NCBI GenBank assembly: GCA_019636615.1
Contig: JAHBXF010000002.1
Span: 1,844,056-1,908,055 of the forward strand
From: Phycisphaeraceae bacterium
GTDB lineage: Bacteria > Planctomycetota > Phycisphaerae > Phycisphaerales > UBA1924
Length of the DNA: 64,000 bases
Direction of reading: 5' to 3'
In this document: one piece after another, positions 32,239-41,256 of the stretch
How positions within the stretch are numbered: position 1 is the stretch's first letter
Layout of the letters: every line of letters starts with the position of its first letter
Notes under the pieces: model-generated
The model's input: the letters and a program-made list of their open reading frames with translations, nothing else
What the model was told of the DNA's origin: nothing
The model's database searches: none
Position numbers and translations under genes: made by a program

Positions 32239-32416
32239 GCGCGCGGTCTATGAACTCCTCCGCCTCGCCGTCATCTCGCGGTTCCGCCTGCGCGGGCCCT
32301 ATTGGCGATGGCGCATGCACACCGCCTTCGGGCGCGGCATGCCCACATCGCGCCTGGCGCTGGCCCGATCGGTCTTTGAATATGCCACCTGGGTGGCACG
32401 CATGCGGCGGGGCTGA
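32228..32416 (+). CDS. Small basic hypothetical protein
   Basis: About 62 residues, Arg- and Trp-rich (YELLRLAVISRFRLRGPYWRW, then HTAFGRGMPTSRLALARSVFEYATWVARMRRG). There is no ATG. Candidate starts are GTG 32228 and TTG 32237, or TTG 32198 inside the hairpin. The 'RLRGPYWxWRxxTAFGRG' block looks like a conserved small-protein motif, but I cannot name a family. It converges on the EF-G paralogue with a 17-bp gap. Confidence 0.5.
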   Translation: MLTLRAVYELLRLAVISRFRLRGPYWRWRMHTAFGRGMPTSRLALARSVFEYATWVARMRRG

Positions 32417-32433
32417 GCCCCCGCACGCCCCGC

Positions 32434-34515
32434 TCAGTCCTGCTCGGCCTTGGGTTTGTACGCCGCGATCACCGACGTCTGGATGTGCGGCGGTGTTCGC
32501 TCGTCGTGGCTGTACTCCATGGTGTATGAACCCGCGCCGGCGGTGAGACTCTTGAGTTCGTTGGCGTAGTTCTGCAGTTCAGAGAGTGGGGCCTGCGCCC
32601 GCACGATGCAGGCGTCGCCGCCCACCACGTCGGAACTCTGCACGCGGCCTCGCTTGGTCGAGAGTTGGCCGGCCAGGTCGCCCATGAACCGGCTGGGGGC
32701 GCTGATCTCGAGCATGACGTAGGGCTCCATCAGCACGGGCCTGGCCTTCTGCACGGCGTCGATGAAGGCCTTGCGGCCGGCTGTGATGAAGGCGATTTCC
32801 TTGCTGTCAACATCGTGGTATTTGCCGTCGTAGACGCTCACCCGGATGCCCGTCATCGGGTAACCGGCGACCGCCCCCTCGCCCAGCACCTGCCGCACGC
32901 CCTTCTCGATGGCGGGGATGTATTGCCGCGGGATGCTGCCGCCCACCGTGTCGTTGACAAACTCAAACCCCGTGGCGTGGTCGGGGGGGAGGGGCTCGAC
33001 GCGCAGGTAGACCTCGCCGAACTGGCCGGCACCGCCCGTCTGCTTCTTGTGCCGGTGGTGCCCCTCGGCCAGGGTGGTGATCGTCTCTTTGTACGCCACG
33101 CGGGGCGTGCTGGTGAGCAACTCGATGCCGTACTGGTTTTTGAACCGCTCGACGATGATGCGCAGGTGCAGTTCACCCAGGCCCCGCATCACCGTCTGGT
33201 TGGTCGCGGCGATGCGCTCGACGACAAAGCACGGGTCCTCCGACATCAGTTTGTGCGTGACCGTGGCGAACTTGGCCTCGTCGGCGTGGTTCTTGAGTTC
33301 AACCGCCAGGCCGAACATGGGGCGCGGCAGCGGCAGCGGGTTGAGGTGCACGCTGTCGAGTTCGTGGCTGTCGTGCAGCACGCTGTTGAAGCGGATCTCG
33401 TCGATCTTGGCCATCGCCGCCAGCGCGCCGGGCCCCACCTCGGTCACCTCCACGTGCTCCTTGCCCTGCAGCAGGAAGAGGTGCCCGACCTTCACGGGCT
33501 TTTTGTGGTCGTCCAGGATCAGGTCGCTCTTGGCCTTGACCGTGCCCTGCCACACGCGGAAGATGCCGACCTTGCCCAGGAAGGGGTCGTTGGTCACGCG
33601 GAAGACGTGGGCCAGCACCTTGCCGGCCGCGTCGGGCTGGGCGTGCCATTCGTGCTCAGACTCGCCCTGGGCATCGCGCTGGAGGAACTCGGGCGGGTTG
33701 ACCTCGACGGGGCTGGGGCACAAACTGGCGAAGATGTGGATGAGGTCGTCGGCGCCCGCGCCGGTTTTGGCCGAGACGAAGCACACGGGCACGAGGTGCG
33801 CATCTTCCAGGGCTTTCTCGAAGGCCGCGTGCAGTTTTTCGGGGTCAAAGCCCCCGTCGCCGGTTTCGAGATACTGCTCGGTGAGTTCGTCGTCGACCTC
33901 AATCACCTGCTCCACGATGGCCTTGTGGGCCTCGTGCACCGAGAGAAAGTCGGTCGCGTCCCCCTCGGCGTCGGTGCCGTCATGCTCGAAAACGTTGATG
34001 ACCCTGGCCCCGCCCTGGCTGGGCAGGTTGATGGGCAGGCAGACCGAACCGAACGTCTCGCGGATCTGCCCAAGCAGCGTGTCGAGCGTGCCCTCGCGGG
34101 CTTCGTCGATCTTGTTCACGATGATCATCCGCGGGTTGCGGCGTTCTTCGGCGATGTTCATCAGCCGGCGCGTGATGCTGTCGATGCCCTTGGTGGCGTC
34201 GATCACCACCGCGATGGTCTCGCCCGCGGGGAAGCAGGCGATCGCGTGCCCGATGAAATCGACCAGGCCCGGCGTGTCGATCACGTTCACCAGGTGCCCC
34301 TCGTGCTCAAAGTGCACGAAGGAGGGCTGCAGGCTGTGCTTGTGGTGCTTCTCTTCGTCGGTGAAGTCGCTCACCGTGTTCGACTCGGTCACGCTGCCCA
34401 TCCGCTTGATCACACCCGCCTGCAGGAGCAGCCTCTCGACGAGCGTCGTCTTGCCCGAGGCGCCGGCCCCGCAGAGGACAATGTTGCGAATATCAGCCGG
34501 GGGTCGCGTAGGCAT
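32434..34515 (-). CDS. Elongation factor G-like translational GTPase (paralogue)
   Basis: 693 residues with EF-G domain order. G1 is GAGASGKT (16-23), G3 DTPG (80-83), G4 NKID (134-137). Domain IV/V sequences are visible near the C-terminus (PVLMEPYVMLEISAPSRFMGDLAGQLSTKRG). The switch I region differs from true EF-G, with SDFTDEEKHHKHSLQPS in place of the EQERGITI motif. This is the EF-G-II-type group found beside a canonical EF-G in many bacteria. The role is unknown (recycling, stress or specialised translocation). AGGAG precedes ATG 34515. Confidence 0.9.
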   Translation of the reverse strand: MPTRPPADIRNIVLCGAGASGKTTLVERLLLQAGVIKRMGSVTESNTVSDFTDEEKHHKHSLQPSFVHFEHEGHLVNVIDTPGLVDFIGHAIACFPAGETIAVVIDATKGIDSITRRLMNIAEERRNPRMIIVNKIDEAREGTLDTLLGQIRETFGSVCLPINLPSQGGARVINVFEHDGTDAEGDATDFLSVHEAHKAIVEQVIEVDDELTEQYLETGDGGFDPEKLHAAFEKALEDAHLVPVCFVSAKTGAGADDLIHIFASLCPSPVEVNPPEFLQRDAQGESEHEWHAQPDAAGKVLAHVFRVTNDPFLGKVGIFRVWQGTVKAKSDLILDDHKKPVKVGHLFLLQGKEHVEVTEVGPGALAAMAKIDEIRFNSVLHDSHELDSVHLNPLPLPRPMFGLAVELKNHADEAKFATVTHKLMSEDPCFVVERIAATNQTVMRGLGELHLRIIVERFKNQYGIELLTSTPRVAYKETITTLAEGHHRHKKQTGGAGQFGEVYLRVEPLPPDHATGFEFVNDTVGGSIPRQYIPAIEKGVRQVLGEGAVAGYPMTGIRVSVYDGKYHDVDSKEIAFITAGRKAFIDAVQKARPVLMEPYVMLEISAPSRFMGDLAGQLSTKRGRVQSSDVVGGDACIVRAQAPLSELQNYANELKSLTAGAGSYTMEYSHDERTPPHIQTSVIAAYKPKAEQD

Positions 34516-34779
34516 GGGTCGTCTCCTGAAGCAGGGTCACACCGGTTCGGGAGCCCGGGCGGGCCCCCTCCCATTGTTCCGCCATAAGTGATGCGGGAGT
34601 CAAGCCCCGCCCGAAAAGGTGTTGTGACCTTCTCCCCGGCCGGCGATCCCGGTTTCCTGCCGGGGGCGGGGGTCCGCTATCATCCAGACTGACGCGTCGC
34701 GGCCGTTTTCCTGCGACGCCCCGGCGAATGGATGCGCCGGGGCCGGCCACGCGATCTTTTGACCCCTCAGGAGGTTGGC

Positions 34780-35667
34780 ATGTTGACCCCCCGTTCGCAC
34801 TCAACGCCCTGGCGCCTTGCTCTGGGCGCCCTGGCATCGATCGTTCTGCTCACCGGCTGCGTCGGCCAGGGTGAATACGACAACCTCTACGCCACCAACC
34901 GCTCCCTCACCGCCCGGAACAAAGAACTCGAACGCGAACGCGACGAAGCACGCGCCGCGCTCGACCTCCTCCGCCGCAGCCTGGGATCGGGCGAGGGCGC
35001 CCTCACCGAACTCCAGCGACAGAACGCCGAACTGCGCCGCCAACTCGACCAGGCCCTGGGCAGCCTGCGCGACCTCGAAGCACAGATGGCCGGCCTCTCC
35101 TTCGGCCCCCTTGACGAAGACACCGACGCCGCCCTCAAGGCCCTCGCAGAACGCTACCCGAACCTCATCGAGTATGACTCGGCGCGCGGCATGCTCCGCT
35201 TCGCCTCCGACCTCACCTTCGATTCCGGCTCCGCCATCGTGCGCGACGACGCCCGGCGCGCCCTGGCCGCCTTCGCCGAAGTTCTCCGCACGCCCTCGGC
35301 GCAGCGCTACGAAGTCATCGTTGAAGGCCACACCGACAGCCAGCGCATCAGTGCCAACACCGCCCGTATGCACCCCACCAACCGCCACCTCTCGGCACAC
35401 CGCGCCATCGCCGTCATCGACGTGCTGGGCGGGCTTCAGGTGCCGCTGGGCCGCATGATGGCCGCCGGCTGGGGCGAGTTCCGCCCGCTGGTGCCCAACA
35501 ACGCCCCCTCGGGCAATACACCCCGCAACCGCCGCGTCGAAATCTACCTCGCCAAGAGCCACTCAACCGGCACGCCCAGCAACGAATCCTCTTCCTCCGC
35601 GGCACCCACCGACCTCTCCCCGGACCGCACCCAGCCCCCGCAGCGCCCCATCGATCTCACCAAGTAA
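34780..35667 (+). CDS. OmpA-family peptidoglycan-binding lipoprotein
   Basis: 295 residues. Lipoprotein signal peptide with lipobox LTGC. Then a long coiled coil (about 35-110, NKELERERDEARAALDLLRR...ELQRQNAELRRQLDQAL), and an OmpA/MotB domain (FDSGSAIVRDD...YEVIVEGHTDSQRIS...LSAHRAIAVIDVL...NRRVEIYL). The C-terminal tail is Ser/Pro-rich. It probably tethers the outer membrane to peptidoglycan. A perfect AGGAGG precedes ATG 34780. TATCAT near 34678 may be the -10 box. An intrinsic terminator follows. Confidence 0.92.
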   Translation: MLTPRSHSTPWRLALGALASIVLLTGCVGQGEYDNLYATNRSLTARNKELERERDEARAALDLLRRSLGSGEGALTELQRQNAELRRQLDQALGSLRDLEAQMAGLSFGPLDEDTDAALKALAERYPNLIEYDSARGMLRFASDLTFDSGSAIVRDDARRALAAFAEVLRTPSAQRYEVIVEGHTDSQRISANTARMHPTNRHLSAHRAIAVIDVLGGLQVPLGRMMAAGWGEFRPLVPNNAPSGNTPRNRRVEIYLAKSHSTGTPSNESSSSAAPTDLSPDRTQPPQRPIDLTK

Positions 35668-35706
35668 CGCCTTCATCGGGGTGCTCGCCACAGAACCTTT
35701 CTCCAG

Positions 35707-35740
35707 CCGGCCGCGATCTCTCGCGGCCGGTTGCGTTTTT
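35707..35740 (+). terminator. Intrinsic terminator after OmpA-like lipoprotein
   Basis: CCGGCCGCGA pairs with TCGCGGCCGG around TCTC (10 bp), followed by TTGCGTTTTT. It begins 40 bp after the stop. Confidence 0.85.
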
Positions 35741-35796
35741 GCTCTCGCGCGCCGATGATTGACGCCGCCCCCTGCCCCTCCACCCATGTCCACCAC

Positions 35797-37185
35797 ATGA
35801 CGACGCACACCCCCCCGCCAACACCAGACCCCCTCGCACCACCGGCGCACGAGGCCTTCGCCCTCGCCATGGACCAGCGGGACCCTCTGCGCCCCTTCCG
35901 CGACCGCTTCCTCATCCCGCGAGCAGAGGACATCAGCCCCGGCACCTCGCCGCGCGGCCAATGCGTCTACCTCACCGGCAACTCGCTGGGCCTGCAGCCC
36001 GCCGCCGTGAAAGAGGCGCTGCTGACCGAACTCGACGACTGGGCACGCCTTGGCGTCGAAGGGCACACGCACGCGCGCCACCCCTGGCTGCCTTATCACG
36101 AGCCGCTCCGCGCGCCCCTCGCCCGCCTTGTCGGCGCGCACGAGCACGAAGTGGTCGCGATGAACACCCTCACGGTGAACCTTCACCTGCTGCTGCTCTC
36201 TTTCTACCGCCCCACCACCGAACGCTCGCGCATCATCATCGAAGACTCCGCCTTCCCGTCAGACTCCTACGCCGTCGAGAGCCAGGCCGCGCTGCACGGC
36301 CTCAACCCCGCCGACGCCGTCATCCGCCTGCGCCCGCGCGACGGCGAAACGGCCTTGCATACCCGGGACATTCTCGAAGCCATCGACCGCGCCGGCCCGC
36401 GCCTGGCCCTGGTCATGCTCGGCGGCGTGAACTACCTCACCGGCCAGTTCTTTGACATCCCCGCGGTCACCCGCGCCGCGCACGACGCGGGCGCCCTGGC
36501 CGGGTGGGACCTCGCCCACGCCGCGGGCAACGTGCCCCTGCGCCTGCACGACTGGAACGCCGACTTCGCCGTCTGGTGCTCGTACAAATACCTCAACAGC
36601 GGCCCCGGTGCCGTGGCCGGCGCGTATGTTCACGAAAAGCACTGCGCCAACCGCGCGCTGCCCCAACTCGCCGGGTGGTGGGGCAACGACCCTCTCACCC
36701 GCTTTCACATGCAGCCCGGCTTTGTGCCCGTCGAGCGCGCCGACCGCTGGGCCCTTTCCAACCCGCCCATCTTCTCTCTCGCGCCCGTCCGCGTCTCTCT
36801 CTCGATCTTCGACGAGGCCGGCGGCCTGCCCGCCCTGCGCGCCAAGAGCCTGGCCCTGACCGCCTACCTCGAATATCTGCTCACCGGCCTGGCCGCGCCG
36901 GCCCCGGGCTTTGCACCCCCCGCCACCACCCCGCCCTCGCCCCTCTCGGGCCTGCGCGTGCTCACCCCCACCGACCCCGCGCAGCGCGGCTGCCAACTCT
37001 CGCTGGCGATCGATCCCGCCCGCGTGCGTTCGGTTCTCGGGGCGCTCAAGCAGGAGGGTGTGGTGTGCGACTTCCGCGAGCCGGATGTCATCCGCGCCGC
37101 GCCCGTGCCGCTCTACAACTCGTTCCACGATGTCTGGCGCTTCGCCCGCACGCTTCGCGCGGTTCTGGGCACGCAGGAGCAATAA
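35797..37185 (+). CDS. kynU: Kynureninase
   Basis: 462 residues from ATG 35797; ATG 35755 is an alternative. PLP enzyme that cleaves kynurenine to anthranilate and alanine. Family blocks: GQCVYLTGNSLGLQP, EGHTHARHPWLPYHEP, MNTLTVNLHLLLLSFYRPT, IIIEDSAFPSDSYA, GWDLAHAAGNVPLRLHDW and the PLP lysine in WCSYKYLNSGPG (Lys264), then PQLAGWWGN. It is typical of the pathway from tryptophan to anthranilate or NAD. No kynurenine 3-monooxygenase or tryptophan dioxygenase is in the window. It converges on the aldolase gene with a 6-bp gap. Confidence 0.93.
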   Translation: MTTHTPPPTPDPLAPPAHEAFALAMDQRDPLRPFRDRFLIPRAEDISPGTSPRGQCVYLTGNSLGLQPAAVKEALLTELDDWARLGVEGHTHARHPWLPYHEPLRAPLARLVGAHEHEVVAMNTLTVNLHLLLLSFYRPTTERSRIIIEDSAFPSDSYAVESQAALHGLNPADAVIRLRPRDGETALHTRDILEAIDRAGPRLALVMLGGVNYLTGQFFDIPAVTRAAHDAGALAGWDLAHAAGNVPLRLHDWNADFAVWCSYKYLNSGPGAVAGAYVHEKHCANRALPQLAGWWGNDPLTRFHMQPGFVPVERADRWALSNPPIFSLAPVRVSLSIFDEAGGLPALRAKSLALTAYLEYLLTGLAAPAPGFAPPATTPPSPLSGLRVLTPTDPAQRGCQLSLAIDPARVRSVLGALKQEGVVCDFREPDVIRAAPVPLYNSFHDVWRFARTLRAVLGTQEQ

Positions 37186-37191
37186 GCCCGC

Positions 37192-37836
37192 CTAGGCCGC
37201 GGGCGTTCCGCGCGCCGCCGCGAGCATCAGCGCCGCGCGATCGCGCACCGCGTCGAACCGCCCTGCGCGAAGGTCAGCCGGGTCAAAGAGCGAGTTGACA
37301 AACCCAACCGCGTAGGCCCCCGCGTCCAGATAAGCCCGCACGTTCTCCAACGTCACGCCGCTCGTGGGCACGATGCGCAGGAAGGGCATGGGCCCGAGTG
37401 TCTGCGCCACCCACGCGGGCCCGGTGCCCGGCGCGGGGAAGAGTTTCTGCAGCGGCGCGCCCGCACGCCAGGCGCGCAGCATCTCGGTGGGCGTGGCGCA
37501 CCCGGGCATCATGGCCAGATCAAGCCCCGCGGCCTGATCGATCACGTGCTCATCGACCACCGGCGACACCAGGAACGAGGCCCCCGCGTCGTACGCCGCG
37601 AGCGCCTCCTCGGGCGTCAGCACGGTGCCCGCCCCCACCACCACGCCGTCGATCTTCGAAAACTCGGCGATGAGGTCGAGCGCGCCGGGCACGGTGAGCG
37701 TGAACTCGCACACGCGAAAGCCCCCCTCGATCGCGGCGTGCATCGCGCGCCGGGCCGTGCCCTGATCGTCGGTGCGCAGAATCGCCGACGCCCGCTGGGA
37801 CCGATAGAACGTCAGGAACTCTTCAGCGTGCATCAT
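37192..37836 (-). CDS. KDPG/KHG aldolase family protein
   Basis: A 214-residue class I aldolase with the Eda fold: VCEFTLTVPGALDLI (Glu at the active site), VVGAGTVLTPEEA, FLVSPVVDEHVI, MMPGCATPTEMLRAW and the Schiff-base lysine in LQKLFPA, then IVPTSGVTLENV. It cleaves 2-keto-3-deoxy-6-phosphogluconate or 4-hydroxy-2-oxoglutarate; the Entner-Doudoroff role is likely but not shown. The start is ATG 37836 or the adjacent ATG 37833, with GCCGG upstream rather than a good site. It lies 56 bp downstream of tRNA-Leu and may share its transcript. Confidence 0.88.
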   Translation of the reverse strand: MMHAEEFLTFYRSQRASAILRTDDQGTARRAMHAAIEGGFRVCEFTLTVPGALDLIAEFSKIDGVVVGAGTVLTPEEALAAYDAGASFLVSPVVDEHVIDQAAGLDLAMMPGCATPTEMLRAWRAGAPLQKLFPAPGTGPAWVAQTLGPMPFLRIVPTSGVTLENVRAYLDAGAYAVGFVNSLFDPADLRAGRFDAVRDRAALMLAAARGTPAA

Positions 37837-37892
37837 TGCCGGCCCCGTGGGTGTCCGCGATCGGCACGAACAACACCGCCGCGCCGCCAAAG

Positions 37893-37976
37893 TGCCGGAG
37901 GAGGGACTTGAACCCTCACTCCTTTAGGGGGAACCGGATTTTGAATCCGGCGCGTCTGCCATTCCGCCACTCCGGC
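37893..37976 (-). tRNA. tRNA-Leu (anticodon CAA)
   Basis: 84 nt without encoded CCA. Acceptor GCCGGAG pairs with CTCCGGC, with discriminator A. The anticodon loop TTCAAAA (anticodon CAA) is closed by CCGGA/TCCGG. The long variable arm typical of class II tRNAs is present (TTCCCCCTAAAGGAG). The T arm is GAGGGTTCAAGTCCCTC. Reading UUG codons. A TACACT box (37986-37991) lies 9 nt upstream and is probably its -10. Confidence 0.97.
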
Positions 37977-38016
37977 AAGGGTGAAAGTGTAGTAGCCCCG
38001 GGCCCGCCACACCCGC

Positions 38017-41000
38017 TCACTCGGCGCCCGCAACCCCGGGGCGCGACGTCTGCCACGAGAGCAATCCGTCTTGCCCGGCGCTCAGCAGCCACTCGTTCTT
38101 GAGGCCAAACCGCAGACCCGTCACAGACAGCGTGTGCCCCTGCAGCACAAGAATGAGTTTGCCCGATTCCGGGTCCCACAGGCGGATGGTGTTGTCAAAG
38201 CCGCCCGTCGCCAGCCGCGTCCCCGTGGCGTCCATGGTGATGGTGTAGACCGGGCCTTTGTGCCCCGTCATCATCCGCCGCACCGCGAAGTCCGCCGTGC
38301 TCACCGCGTAGATATTGCCCGTCTCATCGTTCACATACACCTCGTGCCCGCCCGTGCCCACGCACACCCTGTCGAGCACGCCCGGCGCGATCGCCACCGC
38401 CTTCAACTCGCCCGTGTCAACGTGCCAGAACCTCGCCATGCCGTCTTCGCCGCAACTCACAACGCGCGCATCATCGATCCACGCCGCCGAACGGGCGCCC
38501 TTGGTGTGCCTGCCGATCTCCCGCAGCCCAGAACCATCGGCCAGCGAGCCCACGCGCACCGATCCGTCATACCCCGAGACGAGGTAACGCGTGCGGTCAG
38601 GGCTGGGCGCCACGCTCACATAGCCTTTCACCTCGGGGTCGTACCGGGTCCAGATCTGATCCCCGGTGTGCGTGTTGATCAGCGCCACAGCCGATTGCGT
38701 ATCCGCCGCCAGCAGCGAACGGGCATCGACAAACGCCACCCCGAGCACACGCCCGTGCTCGCCCCCCGGCGCCATCACCACGCGGGCCTCCTGCCCGCCG
38801 GGCCTGCTCAACACCACCGTCCCCAACTCCATCCCCACCGCCACCGTCTCGCCGTCCGGGCTGACATCCAGCGCGATCGGCCCTCGCTCCATGCCGGTGC
38901 TCACGCGCCGATACTCGCCCGCCGCGCTCAGCCGCCAGAACTTCACCGTGCCGTCGCGCGCCGCCGAGATGAGCATGTCGGGGTCCGGCGTGAAGCGAAG
39001 ATTGCTCAGCGTGAAGTCATGCCCGCGCAGCGTGGCCATGGGCCTGAACTGCGCGGTATCAAACACCGTGATGACCGCGTCCGTCCCGCCCATCGCGATG
39101 CGCTGGCCGTCCGGGCTCCAGTCCACCGCCGTGAGTTTGTTGCGCTGGGGCGAAAGCACCCGCAGTTCTTCCCCCGTCTTCACGTCCCACACGCGCGCCG
39201 TCAGGTCATTGCTGCCGCTGAGCAGCCTTGTGCCGTCGGGCGAGAAGGCCAGCCCGCGCACCGGCGCTTCGTGCCCCTCGATCACCCTCACCACGCGCCC
39301 GCGCTGCGTCTCCCACAGATAAATACGGCTCCCGTGCCCGCCCGCCGCCAGAAGCCCGCTGTCGGGGCTCCACGCCGCGCAGTACCACTGCGACGTGCTC
39401 GACGACTCCAGGCCGACATCCGGCGCGCCGGCGAGCGACACAATCCTCCCCGCGCCGTTGTACTCAAGAACCGCCAGCCGGGCCGAGTCGCGAGAAAACA
39501 CCACCTGCCCCGCCCACTGCCCCATCTGATAGATCGAACGCACCAGCCGACCGTCTGTCGCGCTCAGCAGTTGCACCTCGCTGCGACCGTCCGGCGGCCG
39601 CCACACCGTCGCCACCAGCCGGCCGTCGGGCGAAACGTCGATCGCGTCTTCCCCGCCCGTTCTGCGGTGAACCCACCGCGCCGATGATGCCTCCGGCGTC
39701 AGAAAGGTCACCGTGTCTCGGTTCGAGACCGTCGCGATGCCCGTGCCCGCGGCGTTCACCGCCGCGAAAAACGTCCCCTGCGGCCCCACGCGAAGCGACC
39801 GCACGCTCTGGTCCGCGATGCTCCGCAGATACGACCACTCCCACCCGCGCAGATCCTCCGGGCACGCGTCGAGCAGCCCGCGCATCCGCTCTACGTCACC
39901 CGCGTTAAACGCCGCCTGCGCAAAGCCGATGTTGCTGAAATACAACCCCCGCGTGAGCGCCCGGGCGTCGCGGTCGGCCTGCGCCCTGGCCTGCTGCTCG
40001 ATCACCAGCGCGTCGCGCTCTCGCCCGGCCACCTCGCGCGCCGCCCGCGCCTGAACCGCCAGCAGCACCGCCACGAACACCGTGCTCACCAGCACCAGCA
40101 CCCCCGCCACCGCGAGCATCTGATACCGCCGCAGCCCCTGCGCCAGCGTGCGCATCGCCGTCACCTGCCTCAGCGAGATGGGCTCTCCGGCCAGGCACAG
40201 CCGAACGTCCGCCGCCATCGCCGCCGCGGAGGGGTACCGCGCCTCGCTGCGCTTCATCAGCGCCTTGGCCGCGATCGAACCCACGTCCTCGGCCAGTTCC
40301 GGCCGCAGCACGTGCAGCGGCACCGGCTCCTGATCGCAGATCGCCCTCACCGCCTCGGTCAGCGATCGACCCTTCATGGGGATCGGGTGCTGCCCCGACA
40401 GCAACTCGTACAGCAGCACGCCCAGCGCATACACGTCCGCGCGGGTGTCAACCTGCTCGGGCCGCCCGCCCACCTGCTCGGGGCTCATATACGCCAGCGT
40501 GCCCATCAACTGCCCGCCGTCGGCGTGCAGCGTCACGTCCGGCATGTCGCTGTCGAGCGCCCGGGCGATGCCGAAGTCGAGCACCTTGGGCATCCCCTCC
40601 GAGTTCACCAGGATGTTCGCCGGCTTCAGATCTCGGTGGATCACCCCCCGCTCGTGCGCGTGCTGCACCGCGTCGCAGATCGCCGCGAACAACTCCAGCC
40701 TTTCACGCACGCCGAGACGCTCGCGGGTTGCAAACTCCGTCAGCGTCGGCCCGTCCACGAACTCCAGCGCCATGAACGCCCGCTCGATCCCCTCCACCGG
40801 CGCCGTCCCCGCCTCGTACACCTGCGCGATGCCCGGGTGCTGCAGGCGCGCCAGCATCTCGGCCTCTCGCTCAAACCGGCGCAGCGCCACCGGGCTCACC
40901 AGCGCGCCGGCCAGCAGTTTCAGCGCCACCGGCCGGCGCGGCCGCGCCTGCTGCGCCAGGTACACCACCCCCATGCCCCCTGCGCCCAGTTTCCGCATCA

Positions 41001-41256
41001 CCGTGTACGAGCCCACCCGCGTCCCGGCTTCGAGTTCTCTCGACGCCGTGATCCACTGGGCACGCCGCAGCGCTTCCCCATCCAGAAAGCCGTCGGCCTC
41101 TTCCGTCTCTTCGTGGAACGAGAGCAGCGACTCTACCTCAGACCCCAGCGTCGCACTCTCCGCGCGCACTTCTTCAAGCCGTTTCGCACGCTCCGCGCCC
41201 GGCATCGCCACCAGTTCGGCGAATATCGCTGCCGCTCGGCTCGCACCCTCGCTCAT
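38017..41256 (-). CDS. Transmembrane Ser/Thr protein kinase with WD40 repeat domain
   Basis: 1079 residues. A short N-terminal helical region is followed by a Hanks-type kinase domain (about 83-345): P-loop LGAGGMGVVYL, Lys113 (VALKL), catalytic HRDLKPAN (207-214), DFG (227-229) and the GTLAYMSPE activation segment. One transmembrane helix (about 380-401, MLAVAGVLVLVSTVFVAVLLAV) and a short coiled coil follow. About 600 residues of WD40 repeats then form one or two propellers (for example VRGLAFSPDGTRLLSGSNDLTARVWD). The start codon shares one base with the stop of the ECF sigma gene (TGATG), so the two are translationally coupled and probably act in one signalling route. Confidence 0.95.
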   Translation of the reverse strand: MSEGASRAAAIFAELVAMPGAERAKRLEEVRAESATLGSEVESLLSFHEETEEADGFLDGEALRRAQWITASRELEAGTRVGSYTVMRKLGAGGMGVVYLAQQARPRRPVALKLLAGALVSPVALRRFEREAEMLARLQHPGIAQVYEAGTAPVEGIERAFMALEFVDGPTLTEFATRERLGVRERLELFAAICDAVQHAHERGVIHRDLKPANILVNSEGMPKVLDFGIARALDSDMPDVTLHADGGQLMGTLAYMSPEQVGGRPEQVDTRADVYALGVLLYELLSGQHPIPMKGRSLTEAVRAICDQEPVPLHVLRPELAEDVGSIAAKALMKRSEARYPSAAAMAADVRLCLAGEPISLRQVTAMRTLAQGLRRYQMLAVAGVLVLVSTVFVAVLLAVQARAAREVAGRERDALVIEQQARAQADRDARALTRGLYFSNIGFAQAAFNAGDVERMRGLLDACPEDLRGWEWSYLRSIADQSVRSLRVGPQGTFFAAVNAAGTGIATVSNRDTVTFLTPEASSARWVHRRTGGEDAIDVSPDGRLVATVWRPPDGRSEVQLLSATDGRLVRSIYQMGQWAGQVVFSRDSARLAVLEYNGAGRIVSLAGAPDVGLESSSTSQWYCAAWSPDSGLLAAGGHGSRIYLWETQRGRVVRVIEGHEAPVRGLAFSPDGTRLLSGSNDLTARVWDVKTGEELRVLSPQRNKLTAVDWSPDGQRIAMGGTDAVITVFDTAQFRPMATLRGHDFTLSNLRFTPDPDMLISAARDGTVKFWRLSAAGEYRRVSTGMERGPIALDVSPDGETVAVGMELGTVVLSRPGGQEARVVMAPGGEHGRVLGVAFVDARSLLAADTQSAVALINTHTGDQIWTRYDPEVKGYVSVAPSPDRTRYLVSGYDGSVRVGSLADGSGLREIGRHTKGARSAAWIDDARVVSCGEDGMARFWHVDTGELKAVAIAPGVLDRVCVGTGGHEVYVNDETGNIYAVSTADFAVRRMMTGHKGPVYTITMDATGTRLATGGFDNTIRLWDPESGKLILVLQGHTLSVTGLRFGLKNEWLLSAGQDGLLSWQTSRPGVAGAE

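Noticed and set aside
38071..39687. Long plus-strand frame opposite the kinase WD40 region, rich in Arg and Pro.
   Set aside because: Antisense frame with unnatural composition; the WD40 repeats are on the minus strand.
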